Numbered from the stretch's first letter, positions 23,224 to 35,842 are shown. The stretch is DNA of 64,000 nt from Scatophagus argus (GCF_020382885.2 NC_058499.1:6123872-6187871); one strand, 5' to 3'. The notes: generated by a model not told the origin, from the sequence alone. Made by a program: numbers and translations.

Positions 23224-26200
23224 GTGAGAGAATGAGAATGCATTACCGAATGGGGGCAGCCTTGTTTCTGGTATTTACTGTAATGGCTGGAATATTCCTC
23301 ACATCATTTTTCAGATTAGATCTAATTTCATTTGATCAAGCAGTACACCTCTCCGACAGCTCCGGCTCTTGTTACCTGTGTACCTACCAGCCTCTGATGC
23401 CTGTCTCCTCTGCCTGTAGCTCTGTATGACCTGTGATGACAACACTGAAGCGGCTGGGTTTTGTGTGAACTGCGTTGAGTACCTCTGTGCCACCTGTGTG
23501 GAGGCCCACCAAAGAGTCAAATTCACCAGAGACCACACCATCAGACAGAAAGCAGAAGCATCACAAGGTATGCTAATCCCTTTTCTTTGCAAATAACTTG
23601 TGGTGTTTCCATGACAAAGGAAGGAGCTATAGTGGGATCAGTGCTGCTCTCAGTTCAGTATACAATTTTTTTGTTTTCCAATGCAGTAGATTTAAGGATG
23701 CATCAAACATTTGTCTGTCAAAGATGGTACAACTGAAACATTGCTTTCCACAAAATATACATTTTTACACGGAAATCTCTCCTCTAGCTCAGTAATAAAG
23801 CAAATGTGTGGTAGCGTGTGAAAAAATCAAATCTTCTCACTATGCTAAATGATGCAGCGAGCTTCAGATGAAATTAAAACATTGAGATGTGTAGTTTCAT
23901 AAGAAGAAAAGGCAAAAGTCTTACTTAGGGCATCAAATGTTAGACTGGAAGCTAGTCGCCATATAGTTCTGTAAAGCTGCTCATCCCTGAACAACGTATT
24001 AGCCTGTACCCTGAAAATATACTCCTGTGCTTGCACTTGCATTTAATGGTTTATATTTAAGTCCTTCTCCATTACACCCAGTGAAATCACCAACAGCTGC
24101 TGCAAGCGTTACCATAAGCATTAGCTCAAGGGCCAAACTAAGCTTTTGTTTTTCAGAGGGCCAGGGCATCTCGGCTCCGAGGCCGATGTTCTGCGACATC
24201 CACAAACAAGAGCCACTGAAGCTGTTCTGTGAGACCTGTGACCTCCTAACCTGTCGTGACTGCCAGCTAGTCAAGCACAAGGATCACAAGTACACTGTTT
24301 ACAATATAGCACTGTCTAATTAAATCATACACGTGTATAAATTACGCCCGTGTATAAATTTGAGTATTGTTTGACATTACACTTAACAGCACTGCAGTTA
24401 AATGTGATTTGATTTAACAGAAACGTTACTATCTGAAAACTGATTTTGCATAAAAATCCATATGGTGATGTACATTTTGATATAAAAAATATCTTATGGT
24501 TATCATGATACTGATTACAACTGTATTGTTATTGTGCACTCTATGCAAGTGCCACTGTTAGTTTTCTGTACAACTCATCATCCATATCACCCAGTTGAGG
24601 GAAACAAGAGGATTAAATTACAGTAGTAGAGCACTAACACTGTGTAATCACTGTTTACTTTTCTATTGTATCCGCTGACCTAATGTTCTTTGGATTAGTT
24701 ACCAGTTTCTTGAAGATGCTTATAAATACCACAGACAGCACATCGAGAGCATGACGCATCAGCTGCAGGAGAAAAAGAAACTGATTGAAGAGGTATCAAG
24801 CTCCATAAACAATGGGTATGTAAATCCACAGAATTACACACTGTATGCCAAGAATGCGAAATGCAAACAAAAGTTGAAGGCACCCGTTGTTTGTTTAGAG
24901 GGAAAAAAGGCACCTTTTGCTCTTCCATGTCCCCATAAATAAGAACAACTGTTTAAGGATAAAACCACGCCTGTCTCCAGTGAAAACATTGTCTGCAAAA
25001 TATGCTTTGAAATATGTTTTGATTTATTTTGCATCTGATTTATCTAATTACATCTTGTTTTTCTTATTGTGTTTGTTTTTCAGACTCCTTCAAGTTGATC
25101 AGAACCGTTCATCCGTTCACAGCGAAATAAAGAAATCTGTCTGCAGTTTGATTCTTGAGATAAACAAGAAGGGCAAGATGCTAATGAATCAGCTTGAGGT
25201 ATGACAAAATATTTTGAATAGATTACAAATATAAGAAAACAATGTTATTTATTTCTTTCACCTCATGCTGTAGACCTGTAGCTTGCTGTGGTGTTGAGTC
25301 CGTGAGAACATTACTTGCTTGCAGTCTCGGTTGATGGTTTTACCCGGAGGCCCAGAGTGCATACCCTCAAGCTGTTTGAATACTGCAGATGTTCACTTAT
25401 TCATGTTTTCCAGGTTGTAACAAAGGATCATGAGAGTGTATTACGAAAACAACAGGAGGACATCGGCTATCTATCCAGACACCTGGATCATGTCATTAAC
25501 TTTATAAAATGGGCCACGGCCAGGAAAGGAAGCACGGCCCTGTTGTGCTGTAAACGTTTGGTAAGGCTCGTCTGATCATCTATACTCATCACAGTCTTGT
25601 TTTCCTGACATAAAACTCAGCTCAGCCTGGTTAGGAGCCTGGTCTTGGGTGTGATGAAGTAGGAACATATGCCTTTTGTAATACTCAAGTGTCCTTTTCT
25701 AACAATTATTAATAACATCCCTTCTGTTGCAGATTCTGTTTCAGATTGGAAACCTCCTGCGGGCAAAATGTAGTACCTCATTTGTCCCGCGCAGCACTGT
25801 GCGCTTCCAGTGTCAGTCCTCTTATTGGGCCTCGAATGTTGATCTGGGTAAGACAAATAAATGTCTCTAATATTGAAGCTAATCTCAAACCTGAAACAGA
25901 TTTCTTTTAGTCATTTTTCTATTTTAGTAGTTGGCCTGACCTTTATAACCAAGCCAGAATTTACTGTGCTGTATTATAAGCACATTTTAAAGACACTGTT
26001 GAACTGGTCAGTCTCCTGGCACAAGATAAAGACCAATGTCATTATGTATATAACTTACTGGGAGATGGACCTAAGATGGAATATAGCTGATGTATTTCCA
26101 TAGCTTGCCACCACTGTCTTCATGCCAAATATCGCTCCTTACTTGTCTATCTTAAACTGAGCACTCTGATTAACAAAAAATTAATCAAACATTTGGATCT

Positions 26201-29200
26201 TGTGCGAATGCGATAGTATTTTGTATGCTCAGTGTAGTAAAACTTGACCTCAGATGTTGTCTTTCTGTCTGCTTTGTAATTTTTCTTTTTTTCATTTCCC
26301 CAAAGCTTCCCAAACTTTCTACTTGTTCCTGCCCAAACCCTCTTTTTGCCACAGTTTTGTGCACATGTTTTGTCTGTATGGTGTATTTTTCATCCCTACT
26401 TTTTATGCTTTTCCTGTCTCTGTGTGCATGTTCCCATAGGCTCTTTAGTAGTGGAGAGTGTACCAGGCCACCAGCTGGGTGGTTTTCAGGGCATTCCTCA
26501 TCGTCTCTCCCAGCCTGGGCAGGTCCCCTCAGGCTCACCCCACAGCTTTGCTGTGGGAGGGCCCCACAGCACTCTGGCTCAGCTCCAGATGCAGGTTGAC
26601 AAGCTAACCCCACCGACCCCCTGGCAGCCTCAACCACCTCCTCCATCGTGGGCATGGTACCAGAGTGTTCGACTGCAGCGAACTATTGGAGGGCCCCTGC
26701 AAGGAGGCTCTCTCTCCCACAGTATGCCTCCCCAGCCAGGCCGCAGGTTCATGGTCCCTCCTCCCAGCCATGTCAGCCCAACTAGCAGCTTACCAAGCCC
26801 TGGGTTTACGCCCCAGGTTAGTGTGCATTTCTGTGTGTGAGTGTGCACTTGTGTCTGTTTGACTGACAGGCCCTCTTAACAAGCACTGACAGTAGATGGC
26901 ATTGTCCTAAATAGAGCTGACAGCCTTCACATCCTGGGCAATTTATGTCTTTCCTTGTCAAAATAGATTTTAGTTTCGGGCAAGCTGATGACTGAGAATC
27001 ATAAAATAAAACAGCTAAGTCTGCAGTGCAACAACAACCAACATGTGACAGAGGATGGACTCAAGATTCCATAAGAAAGAGTTGATAATATCTTGTCACC
27101 CAAGTTGTTTAGTCTACTGCAAAGGGTGTTTTGGCTCCAGCTCTTAAGTATAGGCTCATTCACAGGACAGTGCTGGAGTGTGATGTGCACACATAAGTTG
27201 CATCATACTGATGTGAACAAGCTGTTATAGCTGTATGATGAACTTTGATATGTTTAACAAAGTAAAGAAATATATTTTCCCCCTCTTTTACTACAGATCA
27301 TATACTTAATGATACTGTGTACTGAGTATTTTTCAAAATGTGCTGTATTCATGCTGTATGAGGTTTTGTGTTCTGGGTACTGGTAGCTGTTGTTTTTCTT
27401 CATATTCCACTATGGCACAGCCGACCTGGCATGTCTGTAATTTTAAGTGTACAGCAGGTCTTATTTCATTTTTGTTGACTTATCTTAGTGTTATTCTCTG
27501 TAGTGTAGCTGTAAGTGCAGATTCATTTAGAAAAGTAACTTTGCAGAGTTGAATAGTCAAATAATTTAGTTGAACTGAAAAGCTGACATGATGAGGCAAG
27601 TTTCAAAAATTTGCAAGTGGATTTTCATAGTGTAATGAAATAAATTAAAACTAATGGCTTTCTGAAAGGTTTGCAAAAACAGTGCCATTTCAAATCTCAG
27701 AAAGTGGTTGGCATTAATGTCCCTGAAAATATTCAAATTATGAATATTTGAAGTAATATGGCCAAACAAAGTTTAAAGATATAACATGCAGCAATGCCAT
27801 AAAAAAACAACTGACACATTCATTGCAAAAGTGATTTCTTTTATCACTTAGGAGCCTCTGAAAGTGTGGTGGTGTCTATATCCACCAGTATTTCATAACT
27901 TTCATGGTATTTTGCTGTGTTGGAAGACTTCAGAGCATGAGCCTTTGTGCAACACTGTGTAGCCCCCAGCCAAGAACAGTGTGAGGTCAAGACTCTATAA
28001 AAACATAGTGAACAAGCTCACTGTTTCCATCTCCCTGTCTGTCATAAAGAGATGACACATCTGTGTGAGCTACACACAGGCAGGCAGGCAGGCTGAGCAG
28101 AGGCACACAGGGAAGGGATGAAACCTGCACATCAACTAAAATATATCACTTTTAAGTATATGTTCGTATGGCTCTTGTAGCAGGTGAAAGATTAGCTACA
28201 CCTGCAAGACTACAACAGACCGAAAACACATCTCAGACACGTCAGCCTGGAACAGCCTGGAGTGTTTCGTTTATGGTTTACTCCTCTCTGTTCTGGTTGT
28301 TGCCAGTGGATGTTAACCCACACAGCTGACGACAGAGTGTTGAAAGATCACCCTTTCATCTCCACCTCAAATGCCTGTAGACACTAAAAGGAATGTAGCA
28401 CAAAGATGGTGGCAGCATATCTACCATCCTTCTGTTTCTCTTTCTGCCATTTGTAGCCTCAGAGTGGAACTGAGAGCAGCTCCAGTTACCAATCCAAACC
28501 TGTAGATGTATTTTCCTCTTCACCTGTGTTCACCAATATGACACTGCCCATCAATGGTGGCATCAGTTCGCCTCAGTCCCAACACGCGGCAAGTAACTTC
28601 TTCCATTAATGTAAACTAATTAATGTACATTATATTTACAGTGTAGTAAACAACATGTAATGGTGTGTTTAGATTGAGCCCACGTATCTGAACAGGAAGA
28701 GTGTAACAGGTGGTCCAGTATATATGCTGAAACCCAGCTATCCCCTGACCATGCCCTCTTCTTTGCCACACAGAAATGGTATGTTAGTGCCATCAGTGTG
28801 ATTTGTATTTTCACAGACTGCATGTATTGGTGTATTCTTGAAAAAGGTAAACACAGATTTTAATTTCTCTCAAGTGCAAGGACAGCAGCATTCAGCAGAG
28901 TACGCTGCTGTATCGCAGGAGGAGAAACCAGGGTAAGGAGACTACACATACAGATTCTCTATGTCCTTCTTTAAATGTTGTGTAGCTCTGAACAGTACTG
29001 CCTTCACATAAGACAAGCCACTTTGTGATGTCTAATTGGTTTTGTAACATCTAATTGGTTTTTGCTTTGCTTCCAAGGACTGTTTGCCTGAAAGCTCCAG
29101 AAACACACCAGACTAGTGCAGAAGTGGGCCCAGCTGTCAAGAAAAGACGGAGGTTGTCACCAGGGCCCATCATAGTCATCAAAGATGAGCCAGACAATGA

Positions 29201-32127
29201 CAGTAACTACGTAAGGAAACAATAAATTATAATGGAAATCCATTGACTATTCCATATATACTGTGGATATGAATTTAGGTGGATTCACATATTTTTCTGT
29301 AGCAAGGCTGCATTTTTAGTGTGAATCTGAAGGGAAATTGCAGCTTACTAGTTAGTAGTTTTGATCACAACACACAGCACTGCTCAGTCAGCTAGATTTT
29401 CTAAACCTCTGTTTAAGAAGAAGGGCATCTGACATCAGTACAGCACAGCTTTGAGTCCAAAGCTGAGTCAATTTATTACACTCTCTGTGTTTGGGGACTT
29501 CAGGTACAAACCAACCAAAGAGCCAACCTCCCTGACAGCACAGATGACCAACCCCAAATCAGCACCCATGATGAGGGGAACAAAGTCCCAACTCTTCAAA
29601 GCATAGACGACAAACCACACACCTTTTCACACTCTCCAAGCAGTCCACAGAACCAGAGTAACGCTAATGATCCTGATCACATCCGTTCACTGGGAGGAGA
29701 ACAGCGCCGAGCTCTGCTGGAAGATTTTAATGAAGTCTTGTGTGCTGTGTGTGAGACTGGGGGAGAGCTGTTGTGCTGCGTTAATTGTCCCAAGGTTTTT
29801 CACCTTTGGTGCCATGTTCCAACTCTCCACAAATCTCCCAGGCAAGCTCTGTCAAGAGAAGTTTATTTATCACTGGTCTCAGATGGAAACCTCATAACTC
29901 ATGGTTTTTTTTTTTAATCTAATTTTCATGTTTCTTCTAGAATCGAGGAATTATGGTCCTCTGTGGGATGAAAAAAGATCCTTCACTTTTTGAGAATGAG
30001 GCTGTTGAGGTTTTCATCTGACAGCAGCTTTATACACTTGTTAATGTATGCGCCTACTTACTGGCTTTAGTGTTAAGTGTCTGGACTGTCTCTTTTCAGT
30101 GGGGAATGGTTTTGCTCTTTCTGCCGAGATCTGTTAATGCCTGAGATGGAGTATGAAAGCGAACCTGAAGCCAAAACAGTAAAGAAGGAGCCAGATTCTG
30201 AAGGAGGATTTCCCACTGAGGATAAGCGAGTCAGTGCTCTTTTTTTAAATGACAACAAAAATTTGGGCACAATAAAGATCATAGAATTATAGTTATTATA
30301 GTAAGAAATGGTTAGATTGGCACAAAGTTAAGTTGAATGTTTTGCTTTTCTGGTTAGCAGTGAAAACAGCAGTGAACAAGGCCTATCATTTCATTCAATT
30401 CAATTTCAGTTCAGCTCTATAAATTTATTCATCCCAAGCAGGGCAATTCAAAATATTCATAGGTGCACAGACATGTCATTATGATAGGATTATGATAATA
30501 TGAGCATTGTCAATGCCTAAATTTTTCTTTTTGATAGGACACACCTTAACCCGGCACATCTGAAAGTCTGTAGTTTCATCCACTCTGATTCTTTTGGAGC
30601 TTGTTAGTGTTTGCATGTGATAGTTGGCACACAAAGCAACATCCTGCTCCTCCTGTTCCTTAATTGGACAGAATCCCTCGGATTTGAAGCTCACACATTG
30701 ACTACCTGGACAAACTCACATCTTCATCTTCCCGATTGAGTGGTGTAATTTGTAATTAAGTTTGCTAAAAACAAACAAACAAAATATTTTAGCAAATGTT
30801 TGGAACATATGTAGGATCTGGATGGACAGCAAAGTGGTTTTCAAAGTTTATAGTTTTTATTATTGTCCAGCAACTGTGTTGTGCTGTACAAGAACATCTA
30901 ATAATAGTAATATTGAAGAAAATATTAGATATACTGAAACTGTGCATTTTCTCTTTTTAATGCAATGTTTGAAAAGCTCTAAGTGTTACAGATGACACAA
31001 AGTAGATCAGCATCAGATAAGTGAGATGCAAATCTCACTACTATGCTACTTGTGTCAGGTTTATTTGAGCTGTATGTGGTTTCTCGGTTGAGGTGTGTTA
31101 AATTAATGTGTTTTTCTGCCGCTGCAGAAGTGTGAGAGGCTGTTGCTGCACTTGTTTTGCAGTGACCTGAGTTCATACTTTCAAGAGCCCGGATCCCCCT
31201 CGGTGAGTGTGGCTGACTACAGGTGAAAAGTTCACAGGATTACTGTCATATGGAGTTACTGTAACAGTAATTTTAATGATGTGTAGTATTTAGTGTTTAT
31301 CAGTAAAGACAGAGAGTCTGAGGCAGAGCTACTTTAATCAGGTGCAAATATACAAGAATTTGTCATGCTGACACAGAACCTGGCGTATTTTGTTCATGCA
31401 CAGAGTGGGTGAACGTTAACAATTACTAATAATTGACTAAAGACTAAAAACTGTACACACATCAATATATTTGCGTGCAACACTTAACCATAGTGATCAT
31501 TATAAACTTCATATACATTATGCTTATAAACCTTCACATAAAACATGAGGCGAAAATCTATAACCTCTTGTGCACAATGTTTTCATGTATTAGTTTATAA
31601 ATATGAGATATTAATCATCATTTCAACATCTTTCCTTTAAGTTTTGTTGCTTGATTATCTCTTCCTTTCTAAATACTGTAGGTACATGCTAATAACAGGC
31701 TGACCACAAATGGACCAATGACTCTTTCCACTGTGAAAAAAAGACTGGAGGCTAAGCAGAGTCCGTACTACCAAAACCCTGCAGAGTTTGTATCAGACGT
31801 CAGGCTCGTCTTTAGGAACTGTTTAGTCCTCGGTGAGGTAATGTAGAAAGCTTTGTTTGCAAAAGCACTTTTTCTCAGCACTGTTCATTATCATGTCACC
31901 TTGTAACAAGACGTTATGCCCTCCCCCTTGCTGCATTGCAGGAAGACACAGAGGTCATCATGGCTGGCAGGAAGCTTAAAGAGCTGTTTGAAGAGCATCT
32001 GAGGATCATCTTCCCTGACCAGACCTTTCCAGAAATCAAAGTGGAGATAAACCCTGCTGCCCATTCTGACTCTGAACTCTCATCTGATGACAATATATCC
32101 CAGCCTGTAAAGCTGCAGCATACGTGA
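22600..32127 (+). CDS. trim24: TRIM24 / TIF1-alpha-like RING-B-box-PHD-bromodomain protein
   Basis: Nuclear E3 ligase and transcription cofactor of the TIF1 family. Seventeen phase-consistent exons: 22600-22879, 23105-23223, 23420-23567, 24157-24289, 24699-24815, 25084-25198, 25414-25560, 25733-25847, 26440-26816, 28457-28592, 28875-28932, 29078-29210, 29504-29841, 30100-30229, 31128-31202, 31682-31837 and 31942-32127. They total 2763 bp, or 920 aa (human TRIM24 is 1050). Order: RING about 40-105, B-box 1 about 134-173, B-box 2 about 188-225, coiled coil about 230-350, Pro/Gln-rich linker, PHD 706-750, bromodomain-like 783-885. The frame is also open upstream of 22600 but without an ATG. Closest to TRIM24, with akr1d1 as neighbour as in human; TRIM33 is less likely. 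No stop or frameshift, yet the C-terminal reader modules have lost key residues. Confidence 0.9.
23420..24289 (+). CDS. trim24: trim24 exons 3-4: B-box 1 and B-box 2
   Basis: Exon 23420-23567 encodes [20 protein letters not shown] and continues to RDHTIRQK. Exon 24157-24289 encodes [19 protein letters not shown] and [12 protein letters not shown]. All Cys/His zinc ligands are present. The exon 4 donor is GTACAC, weaker than its neighbours, but fits phase and homology. Confidence 0.9.
24699..25847 (+). CDS. trim24: trim24 exons 5-8: coiled coil
   Basis: Exons 24699-24815, 25084-25198, 25414-25560 and 25733-25847. Heptad-like sequence includes [20 protein letters not shown] and [12 protein letters not shown]; the last two match the human coiled coil. 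Where human TRIM24 has LRHLLRARC, this protein has IGNLLRAKC. Confidence 0.88.
26440..29210 (+). CDS. trim24: trim24 exons 9-12: Pro/Gln-rich linker and IKDEP motif
   Basis: Exons 26440-26816, 28457-28592, 28875-28932 and 29078-29210. The first is rich in Pro, Gln, Ser and Gly and begins GSLVVES like human GSLVIED. The last ends in a basic cluster KKRRR followed by [10 protein letters not shown], whose IKDE is a consensus SUMO acceptor. The linker is shorter than in mammals. The short 58-bp exon 11 is the least certain, but it is the only choice that joins both neighbours in phase. Confidence 0.75.
29504..30229 (+). CDS. trim24: trim24 exons 13-14: PHD finger
   Basis: Exons 29504-29841 and 30100-30229. 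Zinc ligands appear in [22 protein letters not shown] and EWFCSFC, so the C4HC3 fold should form. The Asp-Trp before the first Cys in human (NEDWCAVC) is Val-Leu here (NEVLCAVC, 29735-29740). The intron between the two exons begins with GC. Confidence 0.88.
31128..32127 (+). CDS. trim24: trim24 exons 15-17: degenerate bromodomain and C-terminus
   Basis: Exons 31128-31202, 31682-31837 and 31942-32127. [33 protein letters not shown] and [12 protein letters not shown] align with the human bromodomain at identical exon borders. Where human has VPDYYKIIKNPMD this has [14 protein letters not shown], and where human has NCAEFNE this has NCLVLGE, so the acetyl-lysine-binding Asn is Gly858. The protein ends QPVKLQHT without the basic tail of human TRIM24. 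Confidence 0.88.
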
Positions 32128-32152
32128 GGCGTTTGTATCGTACATGAATCTT

Positions 32153-32158
32153 ATTAAA
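32153..32158 (+). terminator. Candidate ATTAAA poly(A) signal of trim24
   Basis: It lies 26 bases after the stop. A canonical AATAAA at 33237-33242 is the alternative and would give a 1.1 kb 3' UTR containing a repeat. Confidence 0.3.
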
Positions 32159-32300
32159 GGAACAGTTCACCCAAAAATGAAATTATCTACTCACCAACAT
32201 GCCAGTGGAAATTCTGGTGAAGATTCTTAGTGCCACTAAACATTTCTGCAGCTTCACAGCAAAACAGCTTGACAGGTTTGATGAAGATGGGTGTTTGTTT
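32154..32300. repeat. Teleost interspersed repeat (AGGAACAGTTCACCC type)
   Basis: The sequence AAAGGAACAGTTCACCCAAA followed by ATCTACTCACCA and AACATTTCTGCAGCTTCACAG is one I recognise as recurring in fish genomes, probably a DNA-transposon derivative. A short related piece is near 10720. Borders are approximate. Confidence 0.5.
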
Positions 32301-34700
32301 AAAAATGTGCAAAAAAAAAAAAAAATCAAGATCAGCAAGAACATGCAATGTTTGCATACCACAGTGTTTACCTTCTACCTGGGGTCAACTCTGCCAGCAC
32401 CAGCTAATATACACTTTATTACAGACATCTATGATGCATAATTACCTTCAGATCAGCAAAAATGTTTTATATGTTTATGATTAAATTGTATTACAAACAT
32501 ACAGCTGTGATGCAGGGCACCAAGTTAGTTATATTTTCTGGACTAAACTGCATTACAGCGATTGTATTCACTCTGACTAAACCTTGGAGATTTAGACCTT
32601 CATGAAAACAGTACGTACATGCTGCACATCTGGGTGTTTACAGGGTAAAGCTGATTATTGTAAGCAGTCTTTTGTTTTGGCTAAGTTACCAACTCAAGTT
32701 AACCATTTGCTCTTAACACGTGATGAGTTTTGCTCACAGCTCATCACCACCGAGCTAACAGATGGTATGGTCGGGTCTGGTGTGTTTTTCCTGTTTCGCT
32801 CTCCATGTGTAAATATAGCAGTGATCAGAGGAAGGACGATATTCATGAGTTTTAAAGTTTGTTGTCTTTCTTATGTGGAATCAGATGTGTTGAGGCCAGT
32901 AAAATGAAAACGTCTCAGGAATCAAAACTGTTTGATAAAAAGACAAATTGATGAAGATGTTCAGTTGTCACAAAATATGTCTGCTTGATCCAATCTTCAG
33001 TCTTTATAACACAGGGCACAGCTACAGATTTAATGTTAAGAATGTCAATGTTATGTGTAATTTTATTTATTTATTTATGTTTATTTTAAAAAATTATGTT
33101 ATTGTGAAGAGCTAAGCAAATGTTTTGTGAGGCTCAACATGTCTTCAATACACTCACCATTATAAGAGCCAGACCCTTTACTGTAGCCATAAACCTGCTT
33201 GCATGCAAGCCAACCTGCAACCTGTTTTCAGGGTACAATAAAACACGATACTCCTCCTGCACCCAGTAACTGCACATTAATGGAGTCAATAATGTCATAC
33301 ATAAAAATAATACTACTTGTAAGTATTACTACCTTTATTACAGTTTACACTTTATAGTTAAGCAAAGCCGCATTCTCCTTTGAAGAGTTTCTACGTTTGT
33401 GCTGACTAACAATGGACAAGTTCTCTGGGCCCCACAGGGCAGCCCAATGACTGCCTGCCTGTGTTAGTGGCTTTCTGCTGATTGACACAGATGTGGCAAG
33501 ACAAGCTTTGTTGAGCTTCAAAGGAACTGTACTGCACCCCCTGCAACAAGATTAACACTGTTTGAATGCAGTCCAATTTCCTCCACCTGTGAACTAGAAG
33601 GTCAATTCATTTTGCTACTCCTTGTTAAAATCCAAATGTAGAATGGCGGTGACGAGGGTTGGTAGTTTCTGGAGGCGAGCAGGCGAGGGAAAATATCCTA
33701 AGATGTTCACTGTGCTCTTGGCAGCCAGGCTTGGAGCCTGGCACTGGTCTGGCTCTCTGCTCTTCTTCATTGGGCCATATGGCCTGGAAAAGGTCTATTA
33801 TCTCTTTGCTGCATTACACTAAGATAAGATTACAAGCAGGTCAGCAGTAAAGGGGTGCTCTGTTGTTGTGATAGCTGTTACATTACAAAGGTGTTTGCCA
33901 CATACTTAACTGCAACATTTTACTTTGAACCTAGAGATCCTATTGCACAGTTCAAATCTGGTTTCCAGAGCCATGTAGTGTTGTTGGTACTGTGGTGTGG
34001 CAGAATGTAAGAACAGACTTTAGAAAAAAATATTTTATGCGTTATACAATACATAAATATAAAACATGTTCACTTTGATGGATTACTCGCTCAAGCAGGG
34101 TTGTCTGCAGACTTTTTACACCAGTGTAGTTTTAACTGAATCCTTCAGACCAATATTGAAAAAGCTTCCCGACCAAGGAAGATAAATAGCATAGATGGAT
34201 GTGAAACTTAAATCTCCACTGCCACTTTTCAAAGCAGGTGAAAATTATATATACCGCATAGTAAATGGAGATAAGTGGCTGTGTGGAATGTCCAAATAAC
34301 TTTCATAAATGTATAGAATGTATTTTAATTGGCTAAAAGATTCAAAACACTGTCAACAGTGTATAATAGTCAGAAGTGAGTAAGCACGGCACTAGACTTG
34401 TCACACACTACACTTAAATAGCATCGTTACCCATTTATAACATGCCATATAGTTGTGGGTTTTCCTGTATGCCTGCGGTGTCCTGATATCAAGTCCTTGG
34501 TGATGTTTCCAGACTGGCTAGACTGGTGGTGGAGACATATGGCTCTGATTAGAAGATCATTTAACCTCTCTCTTGTCACCATGCCCAGAGTCAGTAGACT
34601 GATTGAATTTGCAGAGGGCCTTAGTTGGTACAAAATGTTTATAATGCAGGCTAGCAATTATTTCTCCTCTTCTTGCCAGCTGTGGTAGACTTGTGTGTCT

Positions 34701-34722
34701 GTGTGTGTGTGTGTGTGTGTGT
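34701..34722. repeat. (GT)n microsatellite
   Basis: Eleven GT units, followed by an alternating purine/pyrimidine GTACGTGCATGCATGCACGT stretch. Confidence 0.95.
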
Positions 34723-35842
34723 ACGTGCATGCATGCACGTGTGTGGCTTGTTTATACCCAGCTCCCTCTCACAGTTCATGATCTCTTTGGCTGATGGTGA
34801 GCCCACATCTGTGGCACCGTTACAAAAGCCCTAATTCATTAACTTTGAGGGAAAACTCCTTATTTCCTTTGGTTCAGCTGTGAATTTTAGTAACTAAAGA
34901 AAGAGAAAAATAGGCTCAGCAGTAGGTCTGCAGGGACCTTTAATACAGTATCAGTGGGGGTTAAAGTATAAGGGGAGATGCAACAGCAGAGAGCCAGTTT
35001 CTAATCAACTTCTTTCAGGTGCAGCAGGCTCCAAGGTAGCAGTGAATACATATAGTTATCTACAGACAGTGTCAGTAAACAAAAATAATGTTTTGATCCC
35101 CCATATTTCCTCTGAGCGAGATTTCCAAAAGGTTACAAAGCTTATACAGTCGGGACTGAGCCACAGCAGATTCTTAAAATACCCCAAAATCGGCTCCAGA
35201 TGTTGAGTAATCAGTACAGCCATTAGTCACAGAGAGAAAAGGTCTACTTCGCCATTGATGGGAAGACAATTTTTATGCGTGCATGCATACCTTACACCTC
35301 AGGCACAGTAGCCTGAAGACACTTGCAATCCCTGCTGTAGGGAATAAAAAATATGGCAGCCCACATCACCCCAAGGTAGTATTTCAGGTCTTACGCTTTC
35401 CAGCACGCTCAAATGCATCAATCATTTCAAACTTTTTTGGAAAGGTAGGCAACATTCTTGACAGATTAGAGAAATAAATTACAGTGTAAAGTCGCATCTC
35501 GGTATTATAACAACTATGCAAGTCCCCATAGACAAATATATATTTTTAATTGAAATAGACTGCAGATGAGCTCACGTCCAATGACGTTCATTTGATTAGC
35601 ATTAAGTCGGTGTCTGCGGCCCCAGCCCGCCCCTCACGGTGCCATAATTAGACGCTCATTCCTCCAGTCACGCTGCAACTGCGACTCACTCAACTCCATC
35701 ACATCCTCGGGGTTCAGTCTGGCTTGTTGTAAAGGAACACTGCGGTTTATTCACACATCCTGCAGAGTAACCAAGATCGGTCAGAGCTCGAAGCTTTTCG
35801 GACACCTTCATTTTTTCAAGTTTTCAGCTCGTTTTTCATTCA

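Larger units (their letters stand above)
32128..35842. other. Intergenic region between trim24 and fbln1
   Basis: Holds the trim24 3' UTR, an interspersed repeat at about 32154-32300, a TTTA repeat near 33061-33080 and a GT microsatellite at 34701-34722. The fbln1 promoter and 5' UTR occupy its right end. No coding exon is recognisable. Confidence 0.6.

Noticed and set aside
28589..28594. GCAAGT as a second GC donor at the end of trim24 exon 10
   Set aside because: It would put exon 11 in the wrong phase for exon 12. The overlapping GTAACT donor keeps the frame.
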